Source: Pipra filicauda (Eukaryota; Chordata; Aves; Passeriformes; Pipridae). Taken from it: a stretch of 64,000 nucleotides of DNA. Shown one piece after another: positions 52,834-64,000 of this stretch. The translations under genes were made by a program, and so were the position numbers. The stretch is from contig NW_024104532.1 of the NCBI RefSeq assembly GCF_003945595.2, forward strand, positions 4,029,501 through 4,093,500, given 5' to 3'. Each line of letters starts with the position of its first letter. Position 1 is the first letter of the stretch. The notes under the pieces are model-generated. The model made no database searches. It was not told the DNA's origin and was given only the letters and a program-made list of their open reading frames with translations.

Positions 52834-54040
52834 GAAGAGGAAGGGAATCGTGAAGACCCTCCCTGCAGGACCAGCCTGCTCCTAACAAATTCATAAGAAC
52901 CCTTTACCCACATGGGAACAACACAGCCTCACGCCTCTGACCCCCTGGGCTCAGCTTACACCCACCACAGAGATGCACCAAACTTGTAAAAAGTGAATAA
53001 ATCACAGAGCTGCAGCAAAGCAATTCCTTTGCTCCAGGGTGAGCATGGGAGACTCATGTCTGAGAAGGAGGAAGGACTGATGCAAGTTGGACTTCAGCCT
53101 CGTACCTCACAGCTCCCCCCAGGACTAATCCTGATGCTGGCATTACTTTCCCACCACACTGCAATAGTTGTGTCTTGTTGGTGTTTTGGAGTGAAGCCCT
53201 TCCTCTGCCCTGCCTTCCTCCTCTGTGCTGCTGTTTGGCCACGTTCAGGCACACACGGAGCCAGGCCGGTTTGACGTGGGGCAGATGGGGCTCTCCCCAA
53301 GGCTGGAGCCGCTCGCAGTGGCAGCTTTTGCTCCATATCCCCGGTACGTGCTCCGGGCACGGGCAGCTCCCATCCTGCTGCCGCGCTCGCGAGTAACAGC
53401 CCAACAACAGGAAACGCTGTTTGCTTTGTTAACGAAAACACCTAATTAAGGCCATGTGGAGAGAAGGCAAGAGAAGCAGTTTCGTTTCTCTTGCTAAATA
53501 TTGACTGTTTACCCTCTGGGCACAGCAGCTCAGTGAATTTATTTCCCCTCTCACCTTACACGCAGCCCATCACACACCACGGAGCCTCCTCCAAGCTCGC
53601 TGCCATTGGAATTCCCTTAATGAAGCAGCACGAGGGACTAATCAGATTAGAAAATTCCAGTCTCCAGTCTCTGACCTCCCAGGAAGCAAGGTTTTGGCTT
53701 GTCTGTAGCGTGGCATCCCACCTCTCAGACCTTTGCAACTGCTCTGAGTCCAGAGAAAATAAACTCCATGGCTCAAATCCCAACTTTTCAGGATTATTCA
53801 GAGAACACAAAGAACTACTCTTTGCAGGGCTGAAGTGAGAGCTCAGAGCCTTTTCCATAAGTTACCTTGATATTTTTAGCCCAGTTCTGGAGGGACTAGC
53901 CACCTCCAGATGCTCCCTCTAGTGCCCAGAGCATCTCTGCATCCTGCACTGACCAGAGCAGTCATCCCAGTGGAAGCAGCAGCAAAATCAGGTTAGAGAT
54001 GATTTCCCTTAGTGCTGTCTCCAGGTCCTAACACAGCACT

Positions 54041-54172
54041 GTGTTCAAGACCAGGTTGGATGGGGCTTGGAGCAACCAGGTCTAGTGGAAGGTGTCCCTG
54101 CCCATGGCAGGGGGTTGCAATGAGATAAACTTTAAGGTCCCTTCCAACCCAATCCATTCTGTGATTCTATGA
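54041..54172 (+). mobile_element. CR1 LINE 3' fragment
   Basis: GTGTTCAAGACCAGGTTGGA and GGAGCAACCAGGTCTAGTGG to CCATTCTGTGATTCTATG. It marks the boundary before the AT-rich UBTD2 3' UTR. Confidence 0.93.
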
Positions 54173-54214
54173 AATGGTTTCATACAAGCCTTTGCACCTT
54201 GTTTCGTGTGTGTA

Positions 54215-54310
54215 TTAAAAAGGGGAATATGTATAGATAAAAGACATTATATGTACACACATATAAAAGGAATAAAAATTACACATATATTTTTTTATAT
54301 GTATATGAGG
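54215..54310. repeat. AT-rich stretch with small inverted repeats
   Basis: ATATGTACACACATATA and, at 54284-54301, CATATA and TATATG arms around a T-rich loop. It lies just beyond the CR1 fragment at 54041-54172. Confidence 0.6.
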
Positions 54311-54816
54311 GGAAAATTTCCAGGAAAAATCACGTTTTGTTTGTTTGTTACTCATATCGTGAATTCTATTGTGAAATTATCCTAAGATGTAAATAAAAAT
54401 GGAAATATTTAGCTGTGATAACATTAGACCAAAATGGCCTGCAAAGAATTATTCCTACTCCTCTGATACCTTCTGTAGTTAATCAAGACTATAAAAATGG
54501 TGACCTGAATTAAGACAACACGTCAGTTAAGGTAATTACAGGACAATTACACAGATTCATTACTTTTGTTCACCAAGGAGCCAGAAGCTGATCCATAGAC
54601 AGCACAGGAGGTTCATGCTGGATGTCTGAGCACATCTCCAGGCCCTGCATTCTCCACGGATTGCACACCTTATTTGCAAGATAAAATGTAGTCACACACT
54701 GAAATTAATACTAAAATGTGTCTCTCTGGGGTGTCAGATAATGGAAAAGTTGTGGCTTTCCAGCTCAGAGCCAAAAGCCTTACTGAAGAAATTTAAGGAG
54801 GAAAAACAACGCCGAG

Positions 54817-54822
54817 TTTATT
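54817..54822 (-). terminator. Candidate poly(A) signal AATAAA for UBTD2 (second of pair)
   Basis: AATAAA on the minus strand followed 8-15 bases on by GTTGTTTTT, a plausible GU-rich downstream element. Confidence 0.45.
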
Positions 54823-54851
54823 CCTTAAGGCATGGCATTGCCACTATTACT

Positions 54852-54857
54852 TTTATT
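54852..54857 (-). terminator. Candidate poly(A) signal AATAAA for UBTD2
   Basis: AATAAA on the minus strand, the first of a close pair at the end of the AT-rich interval. Confidence 0.4.
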
Positions 54858-55383
54858 TTTTAAATGCAGGGGAAGAAAAAGGTGGGGTTTTTTGTTTTAA
54901 ATATAGGAAATTTGTACAGTATTTCCAATAGAAGTTCAGGATCATTTGCTCTCAGTGGTAAAAGATCTTCCCTACGATAAAAAAAATCACATTATTTATC
55001 AGTCTGAAGACTGTGATGTGTCAGCCAAGTACCAGAGGCACAACATAAAATACATAATGCAGTTTAGAAGTTACCTATGTTCATAGTAGGTTTACATTGG
55101 TCTAGAATTCTTCATTGACCACAGAAGCCAAGGAAGGGAAAAAAGTTAAAAAGCCTATTTTACACAAGTGGTAGATTTGATTCTAAAAGTCTTTATAAAT
55201 TTACAGAGGAAGAAACAGTCATGTCACTGGAATCCCCTCATCCCTGTTCCCCTGTGGGCTGGAGCTGTGTGTTTCCTGTGTCAATACCAAGTCTAGCACC
55301 ATATCCTGTGGAATAGGAATGTTTGTCACGTGGCACACACAATCAAACTGCATACAAAGAGTTTTACCATAAAAATGAAGGTA

Positions 55384-55389
55384 TTTATT
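55384..55389 (-). terminator. Alternative poly(A) signal AATAAA for UBTD2
   Basis: AATAAA on the minus strand about 530 bases before the distal pair. It could produce a shorter 3' UTR. Confidence 0.3.
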
Positions 55390-56189
55390 CAAGAAGTACA
55401 AATTTGATGGTACCAGCCATCTTTGAAAGCCATTCCCATGAGGCAGAGAGGACACAAACCGAAGTCTCTTGCTCAGAGCATATGAAAGCAAGTGTCACAC
55501 GCGGCCAGCTAACGCAGTCCTTTCCATCACTGCTCAAATCCACCTCCACTTTTGAAACATTCTCTGGACTTCAGAGGCACAAGTAGGGTTTTTAATCCAA
55601 GACCAGTTAGTTATTTTAATGAAGCCATCAGTTCAAATTTATTTTGTTTTCAATTGCCTTAAATTGTCTCCAGCCTTTGACTGGATTCCAATTTCCTAAA
55701 GAAAAAAAAAAAAGGACTTGGGAATGAGCAGGTGCAGAATTTCTGGAGCTCAAGATGAACTAAAGGTTTTAAGGCAGGAGTCAGGATTTTAAGTTCTCTA
55801 TTTGCCCCATGGCTCTGATTGAATGGTCTTCCTCTGTAAAATATACAGTTCTACTGGATATATACCCAACACGTGGTCCTGCTCGGAGGGCAGGAATGCA
55901 CTTTTTCATGGAGAGTCCAGCAGACGCATTTGTTAAAAGTCTCAAAGTCCATGGTAAGAAGTCTGCTGGTTAAAACATCTCATCTTCCAGCTGCCTGACT
56001 TGTGTAGGCTCAGTGGCATGTATCTCCCTTTGGAAGGAGAGCTCCATCTCCATCTCCTACGGACAAGAGCAACACACACACGGCTACGGAATATCTACGT
56101 GGATGAAATATGGAAGAGGAGAGTCATTTGTAGAGCAGAGCAATCAAAAACACTTCATGGAAAGGGAAGTCTTTAACCAGGCAGACTTG

Positions 56190-56197
56190 TATATACA
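56190..56197 (-). promoter_or_regulatory. Pumilio-response-element match UGUAUAUA
   Basis: The complement reads TGTATATA, an exact match to the UGUANAUA consensus, inside the likely UBTD2 3' UTR. A second match lies about 480 bases upstream in the transcript. Confidence 0.35.
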
Positions 56198-56673
56198 GTC
56201 ATTAACCAACAGAAGCGTTTGTAGCTGCAGATAGAACAGCAGGACATTCATCATCTTGGGGAGAAAACAGAAGTGCAGACGCTGGGAAGTTGAATCCAAG
56301 GCTTCCCAATGAATTTGCAAGGCAGACCACCAACACCTAGTGGGTTTGAAGCACATTTTTCGCTGTTTTCCAAGGAAGCTGCAGAGCGTATGAAGCTCAT
56401 CCCCCACCCAAAGCACATTTTCCAAAACGCCTTTCTGAAACACCTCTACGTCCCACTGCAGGAGAGCACAAGACGTCCCAGAGCTTCCAGCCACCATCCA
56501 GGAGGGAGTTGCTTACGGGGGAAGTGGTGAAGGGCAAAGGAAAAAAAAGCCCCTTTTTCTAACAGAGACTACTTTCATTTCAAAGTAACAGGATTTGAGC
56601 AGCGCAGGGAAAAAGCCAAAAAAAAATTTCTTTTATGTAAACATTCTCTGCATAAGGTGCAGGGTCCTGGATG

Positions 56674-56681
56674 TATGTACA
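56674..56681 (-). promoter_or_regulatory. Pumilio-response-element match UGUACAUA
   Basis: The complement reads TGTACATA, matching UGUANAUA, inside the likely UBTD2 3' UTR. Confidence 0.35.
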
Positions 56682-59600
56682 GTAACATAGAAAAGTTTGT
56701 AAAATATAGATCAAGAGTCAGAAACACTCGTGCTTCTGAAGCATCGTAGACATGGAAAAACGTTCAGCATTCACTTCGTCAACACCTACACAGCGAAAAT
56801 GCTTTCAAAATTCCATGGGTAAAAGCATCCCACCATTGTAAGAAAGAGTATTTTTTTAAATACTTTTAAAGAAGATTTTACATTATTTACTAGCAATGGA
56901 TATATATGCAGAAGCACATCACACTACAGCAATATTTTATCAGTCGACCATCTGCTTCACCAAAGGTTATGCACAGTGCCATGGGTTGCCCTGTTGCTCC
57001 AATGAATCCTTCTTTCCTCTCCTCCCCAAAGCCACTTAGGGACTTTGTGTGGAAGGCAAAGAGGAGCTGGGTTTTGTTTGGTTGCTCCTGGGGTGAGGTT
57101 TTTTGTTGTTGTTACCCCTACTTTTACTGTTGGGGTGTCTATTAACAAACGAAACATTACACTGCCAACACACACTATTTCATTTTCCAAAATATTTCCC
57201 AGCTCCAGAGAAGCAAAGACTTTCAGAAAACTATAGTTTCCAGGCTGTGTTTTCTGCAGAAGACACCAATAAACTGTCATGCACAAAGAGCCAAGGCAGT
57301 CAGTGACATTTTGGGAGCTGGACACTCTAGAAGGAGCAGCTGACACTTGGTTGTAGAAGTCCCTGAGCATCCTTCTGCAATGCACCAAGCAATGTACCTG
57401 CAACACCTGCAGCTCTTCTGGAGCTCCCTGGCCCTGTCAGACTATCCATGTTCATGCCTCTCTGCCCTTCGAGCTGTTTAGGAGCGTGGACTTTCATTAG
57501 GTCATTACTTCTGTGTCAGGCAGAAGCAACAATAAAGAGTATAAAAATCTGAATTATGTCAAACAGACCTGTCACTAACACTGTAAAAAAGGTTATCTAC
57601 TGGCATCAGGTCACAGCCAGAGCTAATCAGGAATGGCACAAAGGGCTGATGGGTCTAGTGAATAAAAAAAACCCCAAACCTATTACTTCTCAGTTGCCTG
57701 TATTTGGCATTGGTGGTGTGCATTAAAAAACTTGTTGCATTGTTTCACTTATACCCAAGACACCTGAGGGTGTGGGGCAACCCACCAAGTTCCAAAACAC
57801 AACCCAGGCCATGCTGCCAACATCCTCCTGCTGCAAAACAGGGATGCACACACCAGTTTGCTGTTATCCATCCTCCCCTGAGCAGCCACCAGCCCCCACC
57901 GGGGCTGCCAGTGGCTGAGTACCTGGTTAGTCTCTCTTGAGCTATGCCTACACTCTGCCCTGCACTCAAACAAGCCTGAACTCCCTACCTCAGGACATGG
58001 GGAGACCCCTTCTGCCCCTGAAACTCATCCCACAGGAGCCCCAGCCCATTCCCCTGCACTGGTACTTGCACCAAAGCCCACCTTGTAGGGCAAAGACAAG
58101 GCATTTCAGAGACAGAAACAACTGTTCTCTCCTCTGGTTCTATAGTGGGACATGTCTGTCATATGCCTGTACACCTTCATTACTGATACTTTTTAATATA
58201 TATTTTGAAATTTAAAATTATTTCCCAACACAAATCTTGTAAAATTTTGTTTCTGCAGGGTATGTGCTTAGTACCTCTGTAATTTTATACAGAGAGGTTC
58301 AAAGTCTTCACTGTCACCTCTAAAAGCATTTTACCATTGAACTCTTTCAGTTTTTGATATATAATTAAGGAGGGGGGGAGGCTGTTAGAGGAAAGAGTAT
58401 TTTCAAGAACCAAGTCTCTGTTCTACTCAAAACCCACTCATGACCTACACATCATCACCTTTCTCCCTGCCATAAAAGCAATTAATATAAAACATGGTCA
58501 TCTATAACAGTGTAATAAAACTGAACCTTTTCCAACTAAGAGGGGGAGAGGGAAAGAAGGAGCTCTCCCAGCTCCTGCACGCTGTCCTCTCAAAAACAGT
58601 ACCTGGTGACAACGGCCTGAATAATAATAGAAAAAGAAAAAATTCAACAAAAGGTATCCTAAAAAAATTAAAAAGTCATGGTTTTAGTGTTCACAGTTCC
58701 AGAATTGTCACCCTGGTTTGCTCTTCCTTAATCTATCACGATTTCCCCCCTTCCAGAAGGGACTGCAGGGAAATGACATCGTGAAGACCACTTATATAGA
58801 TATGTAAGTTGTGCCTTATGAGACCAGTAGTATCTTCCTGGCATCAAACCATCCTTTGCCCAGAGAAAATCCAAGAGATTTTTGACTTGTTTATGTATCA
58901 AATATTTTTCCCCCACTGGAATGCAAAAGATTTGGCTGCAAAACCCCAGTACAGTAAATCATATTTGTCTTAAAAAAACTCCACAATAGAAAACTTGTTA
59001 TAGATTAGTATTTATCAGCTTCACTCTTATCTTTAAAAAGAAAAAAAAAGAAGAAAGAAAAGCAAGTCACTTTGGTGTTTATGAGAACAGGGAACTTATT
59101 TTCCTTTACACAGCTCTGCCACTGCACTTCAGGCATCCCATACCCAAGTGAGGCTAAAGGAGCTGTCAGAAAAACACAGGCTTGATACAACACAACAACC
59201 AAAAAGAAAGCTGTAGTTCTGTGGGGTAGAGTGGGAAGTGCATATAAAATGTGGATCTGTTTCCCACCACTGATGTAAATTCTGCTTCCACCTGCTGGGA
59301 AAGACTTGTGCTGTTGTACAAGTGACCTCTGATTGTCCCGGCTCTGTGCTCATGCTTGTGGTGTAATAACTCCCTCTGAGTTCAAGAAACTGACTTTTAT
59401 GGAACTAATGAAGGACCAAAAGTAACAGGTTTAAAATCTTCCAGGTAACCCACCAGTTTCACCAGCAGACGAGAAAGAGCCGTGACAACTGCAGCTTTAC
59501 ACCATTAATTCAGAGAGGGAAGACAGAAACCAATAAAAACATGCTATTCACACACAAATAGCACATTTGACTTTGGAAGAAGTGAACTCGTTTCAATGAT

Positions 59601-61008
59601 GGCTTAAAACCCAAGCAAACTAGAAATCATGTTTAAAAGGAACAGGGCATTGATCTCAACCAAAGGCATTGCCAGGCAGGGGTGCAGAGCTGCCACGGCA
59701 ACACAGAGCATCTCCAACTGAGGGAACAAGCTACTTGGTCCCCCCCATCTCCATATGCTCTGATTCAGATTTTTGAGACTACAAAAGGATTTGTCATTTG
59801 CTGAAAGGCCCCTCTTACACTCGGAAGGGAAAGCACTGGCTGTGAAGCACCACGGCCACACTCCGGGTCGCAAGTGCGTGCTGGTGAGGACAACTCCAGC
59901 TGTCCTGGCTGGAGAGTCACCACAGCTAGAAGACTGGCTCCTGCTTCCAATGACACACCAAAAGCTGAAAACTGTGTGCCATTGTGTCCTCCTCACCATC
60001 TTCCGTGCTTTGTGCCCTCTAGGAAAGCACGGGAAGCTACAATCCTTTGCATCTGGGTGTAATTGCAGTTTAACCTGGACCCATTACACCAGTGCTGTTG
60101 GACAAAGGCGATGCACCCGTCGCTCAGGGGCAGATCAGCATCGCTCACCTCAGCTCACCTCATCAAAGTCTCTTTTCATGATCTGAGTGACAGAAATTCA
60201 GCAGGCGCACGCTCAGGTGCCCACCAGCCAGGAAACTTCAGGCTAAGTCAGTCTTGTAGCAGGTAAGTTTACAGTACAGTACGTGAGAGTTTACATGAAC
60301 TAAGTTATTGCCTCAGGCTCCGGCGGGCTGCGTTCCCGGCTCAGGAGCCAGCAATGGCACAGGACTGCATTGCCATCTTGGAATGTACAATTGCTTGGTC
60401 TGAGCATCACCAGGAGCGGCCGGCACGGGGCAGAGACAGAGCCCCCAGCCCAGCTCCACTGCCCAGGGCTGGCTGTGCCTCGGTGGGGCCTCATCAGAGC
60501 ACACGAGTTCGGTCGCACCTGAAAGGATCCTCGTGAACGGGCAGTGTGGGACTGACCCAGAGCAGCTGCGATTCTTGCATGAACTGTATGTGGTGCTGAT
60601 ATGAAATTGGATACATTGATTAGTTTTTAAGTTTGTTTGTTTTTTAAATAAAAGTGCTCTCTGTTGCTCTGGCCTCATGGATCAGGACACCACCGACAGT
60701 TTTCAGGATCATTACATATTTGTATTAAGTGAAACCAGTCTATTCCCTCCCTCTTTTCCCTTTGCCTTCCCCTTCCTTCCTTTGCCCTTGCCCTGTTCTG
60801 GTTGCTGTTGTGTTAAATATGAGATCAGGCAAACCCCAGAGGCCAGTTTACATTTTTATGTTTTTGCAGATCTCCATCACAGATGGAATTTTTGCTGGTC
60901 ATTTCCTGGAACCAATCCATTAGCAGGACAAACCAAAAGAAGAGAGGGCAGTGAAAACAAACCCCATGACAGAGACGGAGGAAAGAAGAATCAATAAACA
61001 AGCAGAAT

Positions 61009-61406
61009 TCAGTTTTCCACCGGGGTGGGATTTGCTAAGGGCTGGCTCACAATGACTTGCACCACGTAGTCCTTTGGGATTTTCAGCTCCTCCAGTTTCA
61101 TTTTGTCTGCCAGGGGCCTGCCCGAGAAGAACCAGCGCTGGCTGCCTGGCTCCACTCCCTCCACGGCGTGCAGCCGCCTCTTCATGTGGTACACTGTGTC
61201 CATGCTGCGGACCATGAGTTTGAGGTCTTTGCCTGTGGAAAGGCGCAAACGAAGCTGGCATTCGTGCCCTGAATTGGGTGGGGGATCAGGAATATCCAGA
61301 GTCTCCAGGTCGCCCTTCTCCTCTATCATGTTGATAGGTGGGGCAAGGCAGTAGACGGGAAGCTGGTACCGGTTGCCCAGTTCATCGTAACACTCTGTAA
61401 GAGCAC
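61009..61406 (-). CDS. UBTD2: UBTD2 last coding exon (C-terminal 131 residues)
   Basis: After a CTCCTAAAG acceptor the exon reads [40 protein letters not shown], then the ubiquitin-like domain ([53 protein letters not shown]), ending PTPVEN and TGA at the complement of 61009-61011. UBTD2 is a small cytoplasmic ubiquitin-domain protein of about 234 residues; paralogue UBTD1 is linked to E2 enzyme regulation. The earlier exons, coding for the N-terminal helical domain, lie beyond the right edge. Synteny with STK10 supports UBTD2 rather than UBTD1. No lesion was seen. Confidence 0.95.
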
Positions 61407-64000
61407 CTTTAGGAGAGAAGAGGGATTAAAATGAGTATGAATGCATGTCACATTTAACACTGAAGTGGTCATGCTGGGAAGCATTTACCCTGCTGTTAAA
61501 CCACCCAAGCGATGAAGACTGAATTCAGGCTTTAAAGGACTGATACAAAAATCTTCAACACTTCACTTGTTCTCGTATGGAAACTTGAGGCTGAGTTAAA
61601 AGCATCCCCTAAAAACCAAACACATCCCTCCCTCCAGATAAACCAGGATAAACTTCAAAAGCAGAGATAAGGGATGATGTTGTACTCCCATGTGTCATTT
61701 AAAAGAGGAATCTTTCTCCAGCAGCATAGCCTGAGGTTCAGAACACACATGCACCCAGAAAATGCCACTTGGACGAATTACATGATGCTGAACCTGAGCT
61801 GTGAAAAGGCAAAAGACCACTGTGAAAGGAAGATTTCATAACTTCTCAAACATCCGAAAACTGCTGAAATGGTTTCATACAGGACTCATGTTTTAGTGAG
61901 CACTGCCAGAATAAACAAACACGACCACCCAAGTCAGACAACTCCGTGGCTCCGTTCGGAGTCACCACCAGAGTGACGACACTCAGCACATACTTTATAT
62001 TTGCAAAGCATCTGTAACTCCCATATTCAAAGCCCTGAAGTTTCAGTAGTGATTTTTATTTCCCTAGACTCCCAAGAGGTTCCTTGGGATAATCTGAGTG
62101 TTTGTGTTCAAGGCTGCATCTGGAATTCCTCCTCCCCAAAATGGTAGAGGGCACAGCACAGCTCAAGGATTATGACACACCCTGAAGTATCAAATACAAG
62201 CTGAGTTTTTCACAGTATGACTTTATAAAATACATTTCAAGTACTACCCTGGAAAAGCAGCAGCATATTTTTCATACCATTTTAAGAGTAAGAGAAGGCC
62301 AAAAACAGAGCCCTGCTGCACACAGTGATCCAGGAAACAGAGATGTTGAGGAAGCTGCACACAGCAGAAATCCCTTCTCACTGTGGCTAAAAACCCCACC
62401 TATTCACACTCCAAGCAAACTGTTTCGAATCTACCTGCTATAACAAATTTCCACATTTTTGCCCCTAGAGGGGGCACAGTCACTTGCCAAATTACCCGTC
62501 CTTTTGGAGCTGGAAATGTTTGAAGAGGAGCCAAGTCCTTGAGCTACAGAATATTAAAAAACCTCTTTGACTTGGCAGTTCTGCACACAACAGCCAACTG
62601 CTCCTTGTTAGAAATGTAGGGGTTTTATTTAGTTGGAGGTTTTTTCATGCTGACAGTGAGTTGTCTTAAACTTTGCTGTTTGATCAGCAAAATTACTACG
62701 GTATAAATTTATAACTGGAGGATGTACTGTGTCACTCAGCCCACTGCAATGGCAGCATCTTCAGTTGGAAATCTTTTAGACAGAAGTCCCGGTTTTTTTT
62801 TAAGGATAATTTGTGCTGATGAAAATAGACAGTGGAACTCTTTGGCTAAAAGACCAATGTTTTAGGTGCATCTACTGTTTGTGGCTTTTCTGTTTGTACA
62901 GGCAGCACAAGGCATCTATGACCTAAGATTTAGTGAGAGAGCAAAACAAAAAAGGAGATCCGGAAAAATATAATTATACCAACTCATTATACTCTTGTAT
63001 CATTTATGAATCTCAGAGCAAACCAGCTTTTATGAAAACTATACTGGATCCATTCCTTTCATGGTTCTTTGCCATTTACAGACTAAAGCCTGAAGTTCCC
63101 ACACTTCAGTTTTGTTTTACAATGTTAATTTCATTTTGTATGCCTCATCTGTTTGCTAAATGTCACAGTACTAAATTCTGGACACAGAAACAAGTACATG
63201 TAAAGGCGAAAACTGAAACTTCAACAGCCTTTCAATTAGCCAGCAGCACCTTTCTTTAAAAGCCATATATCTTAAAAACAATGCTCCTACTTTAGAATAG
63301 CATATCAAAGAGTTAATTTTAAATATCACGGGGTGAGCTTGCTAAGGAATTTCTTCATCATCTATATCGTTGCCCAGCTGAACTAACATCAAGGTCAAAG
63401 CATAGGCTATAAACACCGGATTGCTTAATCATAATCAGATAAGCAATATTAAAACAAGTCCTCTAAAACAGCAGCTAACTTGGAGGTCTGTATTTAAATG
63501 AAAAAAGACACAGTAGAGGAAACCTCTTGCCAATAAAATCCCACAGTCCCATCCCAGACTGAGAAACAGTTTATAACAAACTGTTAATGTAAGAACAGGT
63601 TACCATAAACCTTATCAGTAATCCCATTCATCCACTCATACTGGTAAAAATGTCCCTAAGACTCTCAAGTCCTACTACCTACCACTCAATGGCTTTCAAG
63701 ACCAGATACATTGATTAAAGTGCAGAAGACAATTACTGTGAGCAGAAGAGACTTTATAACAATATCCCCTCCTTACCAGCACTCCACACCTACTGAAGGC
63801 CAGGCCAGAGCTCCAAGGAGATGAGGATGTGTCGGTCTTCGCCTCCAAAGAATCACAGAATCATTCAGGTTGGAAAAGACCTCCAAGATCTCCCAGGTCT
63901 ACAAAGTACCACATCCAGTCATTCTTTGAACACCTCCAGGGATGGAGACTCCACCACCTCCCTGGGCAGCTGCTTCCAATGCCTGACAACCCTTTCCATG
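61407..64000 (-). other. UBTD2: UBTD2 intron, open at the right edge
   Basis: AT-rich intron upstream of the last UBTD2 exon with no exon-like frame. It holds a CR1 copy at its right end that is cut by the window boundary. Confidence 0.75.
63851..64000 (-). mobile_element. CR1 LINE fragment cut by the window edge
   Basis: GAATCACAGAATCATTCAGG, TTGGAAAAGACCTCCAAGAT and GAACACCTCCAGGGATGGAG are the reversed 3' end of another CR1 subfamily. It continues past the window. Confidence 0.9.

Larger units (their letters stand above)
52834..54799. other. Interval between the EFCAB9 relic and the UBTD2 3' end
   Basis: Contains a CpG-enriched pocket (53240-53400), one CR1 3' fragment (54041-54172) and an AT-rich hairpin-forming stretch (54215-54310). 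No gene was recognised. Confidence 0.65.
54800..61008 (-). other. UBTD2: Probable long UBTD2 3' UTR (about 6.2 kb)
   Basis: AT-rich, non-coding and free of CR1 ends, unlike the flanks, which suggests transcribed and constrained sequence. Two AATAAA hexamers end it (complement of 54852-54857 and 54817-54822), followed on the minus strand by a GT-rich stretch suitable for cleavage. A nearer AATAAA at the complement of 55384-55389 could give a slightly shorter form. The full extent is inferred. Confidence 0.45.

Overview
This is a vertebrate nuclear window, almost certainly from a bird. The evidence is multi-exon genes with GT-AG introns, a CpG-island promoter, at least ten fragments of CR1 retrotransposons carrying the avian-type 3' end (TTCCAACCCAAACCATTCTGTGATTCTATG-like, seen in pieces), very few other transposons, and a compact gene layout. 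Gene order (STK10, EFCAB9 remnant, UBTD2) and gene orientations match the tetrapod block on human 5q35.

Layout. 1-2004: 3' flank of STK10, nothing recognised. 2005-46175: the serine/threonine kinase gene STK10 (LOK) on the minus strand. All 19 coding exons can be read, every splice junction keeps frame, and together they encode 966 residues plus a stop. A 3' UTR of about 2.6 kb follows, and a CpG island (about 45500-47250) surrounds the first exon. 47955-52833: on the plus strand, head-to-head with STK10, lie the decayed remains of EFCAB9, an EF-hand Ca2+ sensor of the sperm CatSper channel. Four exon-sized blocks are in the right order and orientation, and each carries a disabling lesion. 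About 54800-61406: the last coding exon of UBTD2 (minus strand; C-terminal ubiquitin-like domain, 131 residues) and a probable 3' UTR of about 6.2 kb. 61407-64000: UBTD2 intron, ending in a CR1 copy cut by the window edge.

Functionally, STK10 is a kinase that phosphorylates ERM proteins and regulates lymphocyte adhesion and cortical actin; UBTD2 is a small cytoplasmic ubiquitin-like-domain protein. They are neighbours and need not work together. The most interesting item is the EFCAB9 relic: a unitary pseudogene that fits the known absence of CatSper channel genes in birds and leaves a readable scar of that loss at its syntenic position. Other points of note are a GC-AG intron in STK10, a GC-rich minisatellite in its promoter, an ancient MIR-like SINE in intron 2, and Pumilio-type sites in the long UBTD2 3' UTR.

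Limits: homology is judged by eye against remembered family sequences. UTR ends, the transcription start and repeat boundaries are approximate.
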